Of a stretch of 64,000 bases of DNA, positions 37,104 through 45,308 are shown one piece after another (the stretch's first letter is position 1; each line of letters starts with the position of its first letter). The notes under the pieces are model-generated. The model saw nothing but the letters and a program-made list of their open reading frames with translations, had not been told where the DNA came from and ran no database searches. Origin of the DNA: Paracidovorax valerianellae (lineage in GTDB: Bacteria > Pseudomonadota > Gammaproteobacteria > Burkholderiales > Burkholderiaceae_C). A program made the translations under genes and the position numbers. The stretch lies in assembly GCF_900102625.1 (NCBI RefSeq), contig NZ_FMZC01000006.1, forward strand, positions 171,925-235,924, written 5' to 3'.

Positions 37104-37119
37104 GTCTAATCAGTTAGAC
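37104..37119. promoter_or_regulatory. Candidate IclR-family operator
   Basis: GTCTAA-TCAG-TTAGAC is a perfect inverted repeat in the AT-rich gap between the divergent IclR and MBL genes. The half site TTAGAC occurs again at 37045-37050, nearer the operon. IclR regulators bind palindromes of about this size between divergent genes. Confidence 0.55.
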
Positions 37120-37156
37120 AGTGATTACCCCTACCATTGCCGCCAAAGGACACACG

Positions 37157-37987
37157 ATGCAAGACGACATGGAAGACGCAATCGCCCGCGGCCGGCGGGG
37201 CATTCAAAGCGTGGAGGTGGGCGGGCAACTGCTGCAGGCGCTGGTGCATGAAGGCACGCCGATGGCGCTGAAAGACCTGGCGCGAGACGCGGGCATGTCG
37301 CCCGCCAAGGCCCACCCCTACCTCGTGAGCTTCGGCCGGCTCGGGCTGGTGGAGCAGGATGAGGCCAGCGGCCGCTATGCCCTTGGCCCGCTGGCGCTGC
37401 AATTGGGACTGATCAGCCTGCAGCAATCGAGCCCGGTGACGCTGGCCACGCCGCTGCTGGCGCCCCTGGCGCGCGAGATCGGCCAGACGGTGGCCATCGC
37501 CGTGTGGGGCGACCGTGGCCCGACCATCGTGCGGGTGGAGGAATCACCGGAGACGGTCTTCGTCAGCATGCGCCACGGCACGGTGTTTTCGCTGGCGGGC
37601 ACCGCGTCGGGCCGGCTCTTCGGGGCCTATCTGGACCTCGAGGTGGCACGAGCATCGCTGGAGGCCGAGCGCAGCCTGATGGCCGAGCGCCCGCCCGCCA
37701 CCACACCCGGCACGCCGCCACGCGACCCCTTGCCTGCGTGGGAACAGTTCGAACGCCAACTGGCCGAAGTGCGCGAGCACGGCATAAGCCGCTCCGAAGG
37801 CGAGGTGGTGCGCGGCGTGAATGCGATGTCGGCCCCGGTGTTCGGGCCGGACGGCGAACTGGTGCTCGCCATCACCGCCATCGGCGCAATGGGCACGTTC
37901 GACGCCAGTTGGGACGGGCCGGTGGCCCGCGCCCTCAAGGCCTGCACCGCCGGGGTGTCGCAGCGGCTGGGTGCCCAGGGGCGCTGA
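37157..37987 (+). CDS. IclR family transcriptional regulator
   Basis: A 276-aa regulator. The N-terminal winged helix (about residues 12-75: VEVGGQLLQALVHEG, then ALKDLARDAGMSPAKAHPYL) is followed by the IclR effector domain (VAIAVWGDRGPTIVRVEES, GISRSEGEVVRGVNAMSAPVF). It is divergent from the aromatic operon and most likely controls it in response to an aromatic acid. AAAGGA at 37145-37150 supports ATG 37157 rather than the upstream open frame. Confidence 0.92.
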   Translation: MQDDMEDAIARGRRGIQSVEVGGQLLQALVHEGTPMALKDLARDAGMSPAKAHPYLVSFGRLGLVEQDEASGRYALGPLALQLGLISLQQSSPVTLATPLLAPLAREIGQTVAIAVWGDRGPTIVRVEESPETVFVSMRHGTVFSLAGTASGRLFGAYLDLEVARASLEAERSLMAERPPATTPGTPPRDPLPAWEQFERQLAEVREHGISRSEGEVVRGVNAMSAPVFGPDGELVLAITAIGAMGTFDASWDGPVARALKACTAGVSQRLGAQGR

Positions 37988-38033
37988 ACCGAAACGGTGG
38001 CGGCGTCATGCGGTGGCGCGCCGCCCTGCCCCG

Positions 38034-38783
38034 TCAACCGATGCGAACGCCCAATCCGCCGATCAGCGTGGCGGCCTGCTCCATCGACAGCATCGCGCCC
38101 CGGAACGACTGCGCCACCATGGCCACCGTCAGGCCGCCCACATCCACCGACCGCAGGTCCGCACCATCGAACCGCGCATTTTTCAAGTTGGCGTCGCGCA
38201 GGCTGCCGCCGTCGAACACGGCATCGCGAAAATCGCAGCCCGCCACATCGGCCTCGGACAGGTCCAGTTGTTCCAGGCTGCGTTTGCGAAACGAAAGGCC
38301 CCGCAGGTCCGCGCCCACCAGCCGGCATTGGTGAAACTCGAGGCCGAGGGTGACGGCCTCGTTGAACACCGCGCCGGTCAACTTGGCCTCGGTGAACAGG
38401 GCCGACGACAGCCGCGCCCGGGTCCACCGGGTGTTGTTCAGGTCGCTGCTGCAAAAGCGCGCGTTGGACAGATCGGCCAGGGAAAAGTCCGCCTGCCGGG
38501 CCTTGCAATCGAGCCAGCGCGAATCGGCCAGCAGCGCTTTGTCGAAGCGGGTTTCAGCGAAGGTGCACTCCAGAAACCGTGCGCCGGTGAGGTCCAGCCC
38601 GGAGAGATCGGCGCCATCGAAAATGCACTGCTCGAACGCCAGCGGCGCGTGGGGCCGCGAGAGCCGTTCCACCAGCGTGCTGCGCGAAAAGACCTGGTCG
38701 CTGATGGCTGCTGAATCGGTGACGGATTCGATGTGCATGGTGTGGGTGATGGTGCAGGTATCGGTTGCGAGAGAGGTGTTCAC
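38034..38783 (-). CDS. Pentapeptide repeat protein with Qnr-like features
   Basis: A 249-aa protein of tandem pentapeptides (A(D/N)Lxx pattern: GADLSGLDLTGARF, LADLSNARFCSSDL, LSEADVAGCDFRDAVF, RDANLKNARFDGADL), which fold as a right-handed quadrilateral helix. TLGLEFHQCRLVGADLRGLSF resembles the ALGIEIRHCRAQGADFRGASF stretch of Qnr proteins, and the end LSMEQAATLIGGLGVRIG recalls the Qnr dimerisation tail. Qnr proteins shield DNA gyrase. The start is GTG, 3 bp after the SMR gene; ATG 38738 is an alternative. Function by this route is inference. Confidence 0.85.
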   Translation of the reverse strand: MNTSLATDTCTITHTMHIESVTDSAAISDQVFSRSTLVERLSRPHAPLAFEQCIFDGADLSGLDLTGARFLECTFAETRFDKALLADSRWLDCKARQADFSLADLSNARFCSSDLNNTRWTRARLSSALFTEAKLTGAVFNEAVTLGLEFHQCRLVGADLRGLSFRKRSLEQLDLSEADVAGCDFRDAVFDGGSLRDANLKNARFDGADLRSVDVGGLTVAMVAQSFRGAMLSMEQAATLIGGLGVRIG

Positions 38784-38786
38784 GAT

Positions 38787-39128
38787 TCAGTGCCCGGTGC
38801 TTTTGGAAAAGAGATTGACCACCAGAACGCCCGCGATGATCAGACCCATGCCCAGCATGGCCGGCAGATCGAGTCGCTGGCGGAACACCACCCAGCCCAC
38901 CACCGAAATCAGCACGATGCCGATGCCCGACCAGATGGCATAGGCCACCCCGACCGGGATGGTCTTGAGGGCCAGCGACAGTGCGTAGAACGATGCGGCA
39001 TAGGCCACCCCCGTGATCAGGCTGGGCACGAGCCGCGTGAAACCGTCCGAGGCTTTCAGCGCGGTGGTGCCGATCACTTCCATCGCAATCGCGAGTCCCA
39101 GGATGAGATAGCTGGAGGGCACCGTCAT
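38787..39128 (-). CDS. Small multidrug resistance (SMR) efflux protein
   Basis: A 113-aa SMR-family transporter with four membrane helices. The essential membrane glutamate is E17 (AIAMEVIGTTALK), and the WSGIG signature begins at W66. SMR pumps exchange protons for quaternary ammonium compounds, or guanidinium in the Gdx subgroup; the TALKASDGF stretch is nearer to EmrE/SugE-type multidrug pumps. The ATG overlaps the tetR stop by four bases, so expression is tied to the regulator. Confidence 0.93.
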   Translation of the reverse strand: MTVPSSYLILGLAIAMEVIGTTALKASDGFTRLVPSLITGVAYAASFYALSLALKTIPVGVAYAIWSGIGIVLISVVGWVVFRQRLDLPAMLGMGLIIAGVLVVNLFSKSTGH

Positions 39129-39697
39129 GGCGTGTTTCCTTGGGTGAGTTGAAGCAGAAGGGAAAGCAGGCGGTCCTTGCGGTCCGGCTGCGTGCCGTAG
39201 ATGTCCAGCAACTGGTCGAGCCAGGCGCCGTCGGCAGCAAGGCGGCAAAGAAGCAGGCGGTCTGCCGCGGCAGGATCTGGGCCGTCTCCGGCCAGCAGAT
39301 CGCGCATCTTGATGCCCCACCGCTCGCGGCACGATGGCAGCGTGAAGGCCAGCAAGGCGATCGCGCGCTGCGTGCGCAACTCCTCGGCCGTGGTGGCCTC
39401 GAACGACGATTTCAGGTACGCCCTGGCATGCCGCCCCGGGCCATCGGGTTCGGCCTCCAAAGCTGCGGCATACGAGACATCGAACGTTTCGAACAACTGG
39501 TCGCACAGCCCCTCCAGCAGCGCCTGCTTGCTGCGAAAGTGGTGCTGCAGCCCGCCTTTGGTGACGCCGGCGTGCTGTGCGACGGCGTCCAGGGTCACGG
39601 CCTGCGGGCCATTCTGGACGAGCAGGTCGCCGGCAACCGCAAGCAACTGGGCCCGGACGCGTTCGGGTTGTTTGAGACGTTTGTGGGCTTCGGACAT
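39125..39697 (-). CDS. TetR family transcriptional repressor
   Basis: A 190-aa TetR regulator: N-terminal helix-turn-helix TLDAVAQHAGVTKGGLQHHF RSKQALL region, then an all-helical ligand-binding domain. As first gene of a three-gene operon with an SMR pump and a pentapeptide protein, it most likely represses its own operon until a toxic ligand binds. The promoter and a dyad lie directly ahead of the start codon, leaving a very short leader without a clear ribosome binding site. Confidence 0.92.
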   Translation of the reverse strand: MSEAHKRLKQPERVRAQLLAVAGDLLVQNGPQAVTLDAVAQHAGVTKGGLQHHFRSKQALLEGLCDQLFETFDVSYAAALEAEPDGPGRHARAYLKSSFEATTAEELRTQRAIALLAFTLPSCRERWGIKMRDLLAGDGPDPAAADRLLLCRLAADGAWLDQLLDIYGTQPDRKDRLLSLLLQLTQGNTP

Positions 39698-39705
39698 AAA
39701 AAACC

Positions 39706-39728
39706 ATCCAGACGGATTTTTTATTGTA
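39706..39728 (-). promoter_or_regulatory. Promoter and operator of the tetR-SMR-pentapeptide operon
   Basis: On the minus strand a -10 TACAAT (39728-39723) is followed at once by the dyad ATCC-GTCT-GGAT (39717-39706), nine bases before the tetR start codon. A repressor bound here would block initiation. The GTCTGGAT core resembles operators of TetR proteins linked to SMR pumps. Confidence 0.5.
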
Positions 39729-39857
39729 GGGGCCGAACCGTCATCTTCGGACCATGGACCGAGTGCCTCTGGGGCTATCGAAGGGCTGCGATTTGACTCA
39801 ACGGCCGGGGCGTGCGCACGCCTTCACACGCTCACGCGAGGTGCCGAGCGCACCGCT

Positions 39858-41345
39858 TCACAGCAGTACGATGTCGTATTGCTCTTGCCCCACCGCCGTT
39901 TCGGCCTGCAGCGAAATGGGCTTGCCGATGAAGTCGGAAAGGCCCGCCAGGTGCTGGCTTTCTTCGTCGAGGAACAACTCCACCACGCGTGGCGAGGCCA
40001 CGACGCGGAACTCGCGCGGATTGAACTGGCGGGCTTCCCGAAGAATCTCGCGCAGGATGTCGTAGCAAACGCTGCGCGCTGTTTTGACGATGCCCTTGCC
40101 CTGGCAGTGCTCGCAGGGTTCGCACAGCATGTGGGCCAGCGATTCACGGGTGCGCTTGCGCGTCATTTCGACCAGGCCCAATTGCGAGAAACCGCCGGCC
40201 ATGGTCTTCACCCGGTCGCGGCCGAGCTGCTTCTTGAACTCCGCCAGCACGGCCTGCTGGTGGTCCTCGCGCGCCATGTCGATGAAGTCGGCAATGATGA
40301 TGCCGCCCAGGTTGCGCAGCCGAAGCTGCCGCGCGATGGCCTGCGCGGCCTCCAGATTGGTCTTGAAGATGGTGTCGTCGAAATTGCGCGCCCCGACATA
40401 GCCGCCGGTGTTCACATCGATGGTGGTCAGGGCTTCGGTCTGGTCGACGATGAGATAGCCGCCCGACTTCAGATCGACCCGGCGGCCCAGGGCGCGCGCC
40501 ACCTCTTCGTCGATGGCGTAGAGGTCGAAGATGGGCCGCTCGCCCTTGTACAGCTGCAGCTTGGGGGCCGCGGCCGGCATGAATTCCCGCCCGAACGCCT
40601 GCAGCACGGAAAACTGCTCGCGCGAGTCGATGCGGATGGAGGCAGTTTCCTCGCCCACCAGGTCGCGCAGCACGCGCTGCAGCAGGCTCAAATCCTGGTG
40701 CAGCAGCGACATGGGCGGCAGGCGCAGCGAGGCGTCCTTGATGCGTGCCCAGGTCTTGCGCAGGTAGGCGATGTCTTCGGCCAGCTCGGCATCGGTGGAG
40801 TCTTCTCCGTTGGTGCGCAGGATGAACCCGCCGCCTCCGCCCGAGGTCTTGTCGCCCACCAGGGCCTGCAGCCGTGCGCGAAGCGCATCGCGCTCGTCGG
40901 CGGGGATCTTCTGCGACACCCCTACATGGTCGTCCTGCGGCAAGAACACCAGCAGCCGGCCGGCGATGCTGATCTGCGTGGACAGGCGCGCACCCTTGGT
41001 GCCGATCGGGTCCTTGATGACCTGCACCATCAGCGACTGGCCTTCGAACACCTGCTTTTCGATCGGCACGGGCGGCTCGCCCTTGCGCGCGAACATCGGG
41101 GCCTCGCCGCCCTCCTGCCGGTGCCAGACGTCGGCCACGTGCAGAAAGGCCGCTCGTTCCAGCCCGATGTCGATGAAGGCCGACTGCATGCCCGGCAGTA
41201 CGCGCGATACCTTGCCCAGATAGACATTGCCCACCAGGCCGCGCTCCAGGGTGCGCTCCACGTGGAGTTCCTGCACGGCACCGTGCTCGACCACGGCCAC
41301 GCGGGTTTCTTGGGGGGACCAGTTGATCAGGATGTCTTGTTGCAT
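39858..41345 (-). CDS. rng: Ribonuclease G
   Basis: A 495-aa endoribonuclease of the RNase E/G family, matching E. coli RNase G in length. It begins MQQDILINWSPQETRVAVVE, has the S1-like domain (GNVYLGKVSRVLPGMQSAFIDIG), catalytic residues in TIDVNTGGYVG and IIADFIDM, and the zinc-link cysteines in MLCEPCEHCQGKG. It matures 16S rRNA 5' ends and turns over some mRNAs. It lacks the long RNase E C-terminal scaffold. Downstream of maf in the conserved order. Confidence 0.95.
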   Translation of the reverse strand: MQQDILINWSPQETRVAVVEHGAVQELHVERTLERGLVGNVYLGKVSRVLPGMQSAFIDIGLERAAFLHVADVWHRQEGGEAPMFARKGEPPVPIEKQVFEGQSLMVQVIKDPIGTKGARLSTQISIAGRLLVFLPQDDHVGVSQKIPADERDALRARLQALVGDKTSGGGGGFILRTNGEDSTDAELAEDIAYLRKTWARIKDASLRLPPMSLLHQDLSLLQRVLRDLVGEETASIRIDSREQFSVLQAFGREFMPAAAPKLQLYKGERPIFDLYAIDEEVARALGRRVDLKSGGYLIVDQTEALTTIDVNTGGYVGARNFDDTIFKTNLEAAQAIARQLRLRNLGGIIIADFIDMAREDHQQAVLAEFKKQLGRDRVKTMAGGFSQLGLVEMTRKRTRESLAHMLCEPCEHCQGKGIVKTARSVCYDILREILREARQFNPREFRVVASPRVVELFLDEESQHLAGLSDFIGKPISLQAETAVGQEQYDIVLL

Positions 41346-41422
41346 GGGCTCGGAAAAAAGTGGCCGCCCATGATGCCTGAATAGCGAGGCCACGGCTGAC
41401 TTGGCCGGCCCCGCCGTGCGAA

Positions 41423-42049
41423 TCAATCGGGCAGCACGCCCGCGCCACGCAGCAATCCGGCGGTTTCGCACAGCGGCAAACCCATGATGCCCGTGTAGCT
41501 GCCCGCCAGATGCGACACGTACTGCGCCGCAGGCCCCTGAATGCCATAGGCTCCGGCCTTGCCCATGGGCTCGCCGCTGTCCACATACGCTGCGATTTGC
41601 GCAGGCGACATGGGCGCGAAGGTCACTTTGGACACCGACAGTGCGACCGACCGCTGGGCACCGTGCTGCAGGGCCACCGCGGTGAGCACGCGGTGGGTGC
41701 GGCCAGCCAGTTCGGCCAGCATGCGGCGCGCATCGGCGGCATCCTCGGGCTTGCCGTAGATGGTGCGGCCCAGCGCCACGGTGGTGTCCGAGCAAAGAAT
41801 GGGCGCGTCGGGCAGGCCCCGCCGGGTGCGCCGCGCCACGGCGGCGTCGAGCTTGAGCCCGGTCACGCGCTGCACATAGCGTGCGGGTGGCTCGCCGGGC
41901 CGCTCCGCCTCGATGGCTTCGCTGTCTTCGGCCACGTCGCCGTCGGCGTTGGGTAAGAGCAGTTCATGCCGCACACCCAGTTGCTCCAGCAACTGTCGAC
42001 GGCGCGGGCTCTGCGATGCGAGGTAAATGAAAGGAATAGAGGAGGTCAC
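41423..42049 (-). CDS. maf: Maf family nucleoside triphosphate pyrophosphatase
   Basis: A 208-aa house-cleaning NTP pyrophosphatase. The N-terminal [20 protein letters not shown] and SDTTVALG and [12 protein letters not shown] are the Maf motifs; it hydrolyses dTTP, UTP or modified nucleotides. The start is probably GTG 42049, matching the usual N-terminus; a longer frame to 42115 has no family similarity. It lies 77 bp before rng. Its usual upstream partner rlmH is separated from it by an inverted GNAT gene. Confidence 0.92.
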   Translation of the reverse strand: MTSSIPFIYLASQSPRRRQLLEQLGVRHELLLPNADGDVAEDSEAIEAERPGEPPARYVQRVTGLKLDAAVARRTRRGLPDAPILCSDTTVALGRTIYGKPEDAADARRMLAELAGRTHRVLTAVALQHGAQRSVALSVSKVTFAPMSPAQIAAYVDSGEPMGKAGAYGIQGPAAQYVSHLAGSYTGIMGLPLCETAGLLRGAGVLPD

Positions 42050-42148
42050 GGGGCGGGAGAATAGCCGATGGCCGTGCCGGCTTCGGGTGGCGGGCACCTG
42101 CTTCGGCAAGCGCACTCTTCACGCGAACCGGTTTTCCACAATGGCGGC

Positions 42149-42772
42149 ATGACCTTCTTCCCCGTTCTGGAAACACCGCGGCTGCGACTGCGCAAGATGG
42201 TCGCCAGCGACGCTCCCGCCATGCTGTCCATGCACCTGCAGGACGAAAAGCGGCAATGGGCAGGCTACAACGCCATCACGAATCTGGAGGAAGCGATCGC
42301 CTTCGTCCGGTGGACCGAAGAGATCACGCAAAGGCACGTTCCAGAATTCTGCTGGGCCATCGAACGCAAGGACGTGCCGGGAAGAATGATCGGGCAGTGC
42401 AATTTCACGAAGTGCGACGCTGGGTCGCTCAGTGCGGCAGTGGGCTACGAACTCACGCAGGCATGCCAAGGCCAGGGGTTCATGCACGAAGCCATCGGCC
42501 GGGTGCTGAACTGGTGCTTCCTGCACCTTCAACTCATGCGCATCAGCGCGACAGTCCATCCCGACAACGCTCCGTCCATTCGCACACTGCAGCGATGGAA
42601 TTTTCAGTATGAAGGCTTGTTGCGAAGCGCTGGCTCATGGGGGGGAAAGCACCACGACCTGATGTCTTTCAGCCTGCTGGCGCCGGAATACATGGCGGCC
42701 ATTTCACCTCTCGCATCGCTAAGCACCGTGACGGACCGCGCAGCCGTACAGATCGAACTGGCAGAGGCCTGA
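42149..42772 (+). CDS. GNAT family N-acetyltransferase (RimJ/RimL type)
   Basis: A 207-aa acetyltransferase. LETPRLRLRKMVASDAPAML opens the fold, and YELTQACQGQGFMHEAIGRV is the acetyl-CoA-binding motif A (Q/RxxGxG/A); NAPSIRTLQRWNF follows. RimJ/RimL-type enzymes acetylate ribosomal protein N-termini or small amines. It is on the opposite strand to all its neighbours and splits the conserved rlmH-maf pair; its coding sequence looks less GC-rich than theirs. Likely acquired. Confidence 0.88.
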   Translation: MTFFPVLETPRLRLRKMVASDAPAMLSMHLQDEKRQWAGYNAITNLEEAIAFVRWTEEITQRHVPEFCWAIERKDVPGRMIGQCNFTKCDAGSLSAAVGYELTQACQGQGFMHEAIGRVLNWCFLHLQLMRISATVHPDNAPSIRTLQRWNFQYEGLLRSAGSWGGKHHDLMSFSLLAPEYMAAISPLASLSTVTDRAAVQIELAEA

Positions 42773-42796
42773 ACCGCCCTGCACCGCAACGAGCGC

Positions 42797-43264
42797 CTAC
42801 TCGCGGTGGTAAGGATGCCCCGCGTTCACGGACCAGGCCCGGTAGAGCTGCTCGATCAGCAGCACGCGCACCATGGCATGCGGCAGGGTCAGATCGGACA
42901 GGCGGATGCGTTCGTGCGCCGCTTGTCGAAACGCCGGGTCCAGCCCATCGGGCCCGCCGATGACGAGTGCCACGTCGTCGCCACCCAGTTGCCAGCCTTT
43001 GAGCCGCTCAGCAAGCGCCTTGGTGGTGAGGGATGTGCCGCGCTCGTCCAGGGCCACGACGCGCGTGCCGCGTGGTATGGCCGCCTCGATGCGCTCACGC
43101 TCGGCCGCGTAGAGCGTTTCCAGCGTCTTGGAGCCGCGCGGCTCGGTCTTGACGGCCTTGAGCTCGACCTTCAGCTCGGGAGGAAACCGCTTGGCATAGT
43201 CGTCGTAGGCCGTCTGGGCCCAGTCGGGCACGCGCTGGCCCACGGCCACGATGAGCAGCTTCAT
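42797..43264 (-). CDS. rlmH: 23S rRNA pseudouridine1915 N3-methyltransferase
   Basis: A 155-aa SPOUT methyltransferase that methylates pseudouridine 1915 in helix 69 of 23S r[18 protein letters not shown] at the start, VALDERGT and the SAM-knot region [14 protein letters not shown], then [20 protein letters not shown] and the terminal GHPYHRE are all RlmH signatures. It follows rsfS by 29 bp, the usual pairing. Confidence 0.97.
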   Translation of the reverse strand: MKLLIVAVGQRVPDWAQTAYDDYAKRFPPELKVELKAVKTEPRGSKTLETLYAAERERIEAAIPRGTRVVALDERGTSLTTKALAERLKGWQLGGDDVALVIGGPDGLDPAFRQAAHERIRLSDLTLPHAMVRVLLIEQLYRAWSVNAGHPYHRE

Positions 43265-43293
43265 CGATCAGTTCGGCTCAGCGGAAAAACGCT

Positions 43294-44145
43294 TCAACCC
43301 CTGCGCGCTGGCGCCTTCTTGGCGGCCGGGCGCTTGGCGGCAGCGGTCGTCACGGGTGCCGTGCGCGGGGCCGACTTCGGAGCCGCGGATGCGGAAGAGC
43401 GGCCTGCGGTTTTCTTCGCTGCCGGCTTGCCTGCGGGCTTCTTGGCGATCGGCTTGACGATCAATGTCTTGATGGGCGCCTTGGCCACGGTCTTCGCAGG
43501 GGTGGCCTGCTTCGCGGTGGTGCGGGTCGCCGTCTTTGCGGTGGTCTTCGCAGCGGTCTTCACCGGGCTCTTGGCCGACGTCTTGGCAGAGGTTTTCGCG
43601 GGGGCCTTGGCACCGGGCCGTTGTGGTGCCTGCGCCGGCGCCTTGGCGGCCACCTTGCTCAGGCCGGGCTTGCGGGCCGGCTGTGCGGGGGCTGCAGCGG
43701 CCTTCTTGGCGGCGGCCTTTTTCTTGGCGGTGCCGTCAGCGGCCTCTGGCGCCTTGGGCTTGGCGGCGCCCAGCTTCAGGCGAACGGGGGTGTCGCCCCA
43801 GATCTCTTCCAGGCGGTAGTACTGACGGATGGCCGGCTGCATGATGTGCGCCACGGCAGCGCCGCAGTCCACGATGATCCACTCGCCGTTGTCTTCGCCT
43901 TCGATGCGGGGCTTGCCGAAGCCCGCTTCACGCACCGCATCGCGCACGCTGGCCGCCAACGCCTTCGTCTGGCGGTTGGAGGTGCCCGACGCCACGATCA
44001 CGCGCTCGAACAAAGGCGAGAGGTGCTCGGTGTTGAACACCTGGATGTCTTGCGCCTTGACGTCTTCCAGGCCATCGACGATGGCGCGCTGGAGTTTGGT
44101 GACGTCTTTCTTGGCGGCGGATTCCGATTTGGAGGTGGTGGTCAT
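43294..44145 (-). CDS. rsfS: Ribosome silencing factor RsfS with long basic tail
   Basis: A 283-aa protein. Residues about 14-120 are the RsfS/Iojap domain (LQRAIVDGLEDVKAQDIQVF, GEDNGEWIIVDCGAAVAHIM, YYRLEEIWGD), which binds ribosomal protein uL14 and blocks subunit joining in starvation. The remaining 160 residues are a Lys/Ala/Pro/Thr-rich tail (repeats like KTSAKTSAKSPVKTAAKTTAK) similar in composition to histone H1 and to bacterial H1-like proteins. E. coli RsfS is only about 105 aa. The tail may bind RNA or DNA. Directly upstream, nadD is absent. Confidence 0.93.
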   Translation of the reverse strand: MTTTSKSESAAKKDVTKLQRAIVDGLEDVKAQDIQVFNTEHLSPLFERVIVASGTSNRQTKALAASVRDAVREAGFGKPRIEGEDNGEWIIVDCGAAVAHIMQPAIRQYYRLEEIWGDTPVRLKLGAAKPKAPEAADGTAKKKAAAKKAAAAPAQPARKPGLSKVAAKAPAQAPQRPGAKAPAKTSAKTSAKSPVKTAAKTTAKTATRTTAKQATPAKTVAKAPIKTLIVKPIAKKPAGKPAAKKTAGRSSASAAPKSAPRTAPVTTAAAKRPAAKKAPARRG

Positions 44146-44241
44146 CAGGCGTTTGTCTTAGAAGGATGGGGCAATATAGCGTGCAACCCGGGCCTGGGCC
44201 AAGGCCGCGGGCCGGGGTGCCGGCTCGGCGTTTGGGTGCAC

Positions 44242-44306
44242 ATCAAGGGTGTTTTCGGCCTCTGGCGCTCATGGAATGTGCGCGGGCAGCTATTGAAATT
44301 ATAGCT
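44242..44306 (-). repeat. Dispersed palindromic repeat copy between hemF and rsfS
   Basis: Read on the minus strand: GCTATAATTTCAATAGC dyad, TGCCCGCGCA, TCCATGAGCGCCAGAGGCC and then CTTGAT. It is the fullest copy of the family here and occupies the gap where nadD is expected. Confidence 0.8.
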
Positions 44307-44336
44307 TTCGATGTTTTGGAGCGATCCAGCGCCGGC

Positions 44337-45308
44337 TCACAGCCAGTCGCGCCGCACCAGAAACCGCCGTGTCAGCTCGGCCTCGGGCGACCCGGGAGGG
44401 TCTTCGCGCTGGTACGACCAGCCCGCCATGGGCGGCATCGACAGCAGGATCGATTCGGTGCGCCCGCCCGACTGCAGGCCGAAATGCGTGCCCCGGTCCC
44501 ACACCAGGTTGAACTCGACATACCGACCGCGCCGATAGCACTGAAACTCGCGCTGCCGGTCGCCGAACGGGATCGGGTGGCGCTTGTGCACGATGGGCAG
44601 ATACGCGCCCAGCAGCGCGTCGCCCACCGACTGCACCATGCCCAGGCTGCGCTCGAAGCCCAGCTCTGAAAAATCGTCGAAGAAGATGCCGCCGACGCCA
44701 CGCTGCTCGTTGCGGTGCTTGAGGTAGAAATACTCGTCGCACCAGCGCTTGAAGCGCAGATACAGCCCTTCGCCGAAAGGGTTGAGCGCATCGCGGCAGG
44801 CCCGATGAAAGTGCACGGCGTCTTCCTCGAAGCCGTAGTACGGCGTCAGGTCCATGCCGCCCCCGAACCAGCACACCGGCGGGCCTTCCGCCGGGGCCGC
44901 GACGATCATGCGCACGTTCATGTGCACCGTCGGTACGTACGGGTTGACCGGATGGAACACCAGCGACACGCCCATGGCCTCGAACGGTGCCCCGGCCAGT
45001 TCGGGCCGGTGCTGCGTGGCCGAAGGCGGCAGCGTGGCGCCCCGCACGTGCGAGAAGCCACAGCCGGCACGCTCGAAAACGCGTCCGCCCTCCAGGATGC
45101 GGGTGACTCCGTCGCCCTGCAGCGGCTCACCCGGCGCCTTGCGCCAGGGGTCATTCAGGAAGCGGGCACCGCCACGCGCCACCGGGCCTTCGACCTCTTC
45201 CAGCGCCGAAGTGATGCGGCTTTGCAGCCCCTCCAGGTAGGCACGCACGCGGGCGGCGGCATCGGCCGCGTTCATGGTGGACGCCGGGGGCGCTGCGGGT
45301 GCCGGCAT
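44337..45308 (-). CDS. hemF: Oxygen-dependent coproporphyrinogen III oxidase
   Basis: A 323-aa enzyme that converts coproporphyrinogen III to protoporphyrinogen IX with oxygen, in heme synthesis. Family signatures include [21 protein letters not shown] [52 protein letters not shown] and [16 protein letters not shown]. The ATG overlaps the purD stop (TGATG), indicating coupling; the frame continues upstream inside purD and is rejected. A second start at residue 12 (MNAADAAAR) is possible. Confidence 0.95.
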   Translation of the reverse strand: MPAPAAPPASTMNAADAAARVRAYLEGLQSRITSALEEVEGPVARGGARFLNDPWRKAPGEPLQGDGVTRILEGGRVFERAGCGFSHVRGATLPPSATQHRPELAGAPFEAMGVSLVFHPVNPYVPTVHMNVRMIVAAPAEGPPVCWFGGGMDLTPYYGFEEDAVHFHRACRDALNPFGEGLYLRFKRWCDEYFYLKHRNEQRGVGGIFFDDFSELGFERSLGMVQSVGDALLGAYLPIVHKRHPIPFGDRQREFQCYRRGRYVEFNLVWDRGTHFGLQSGGRTESILLSMPPMAGWSYQREDPPGSPEAELTRRFLVRRDWL

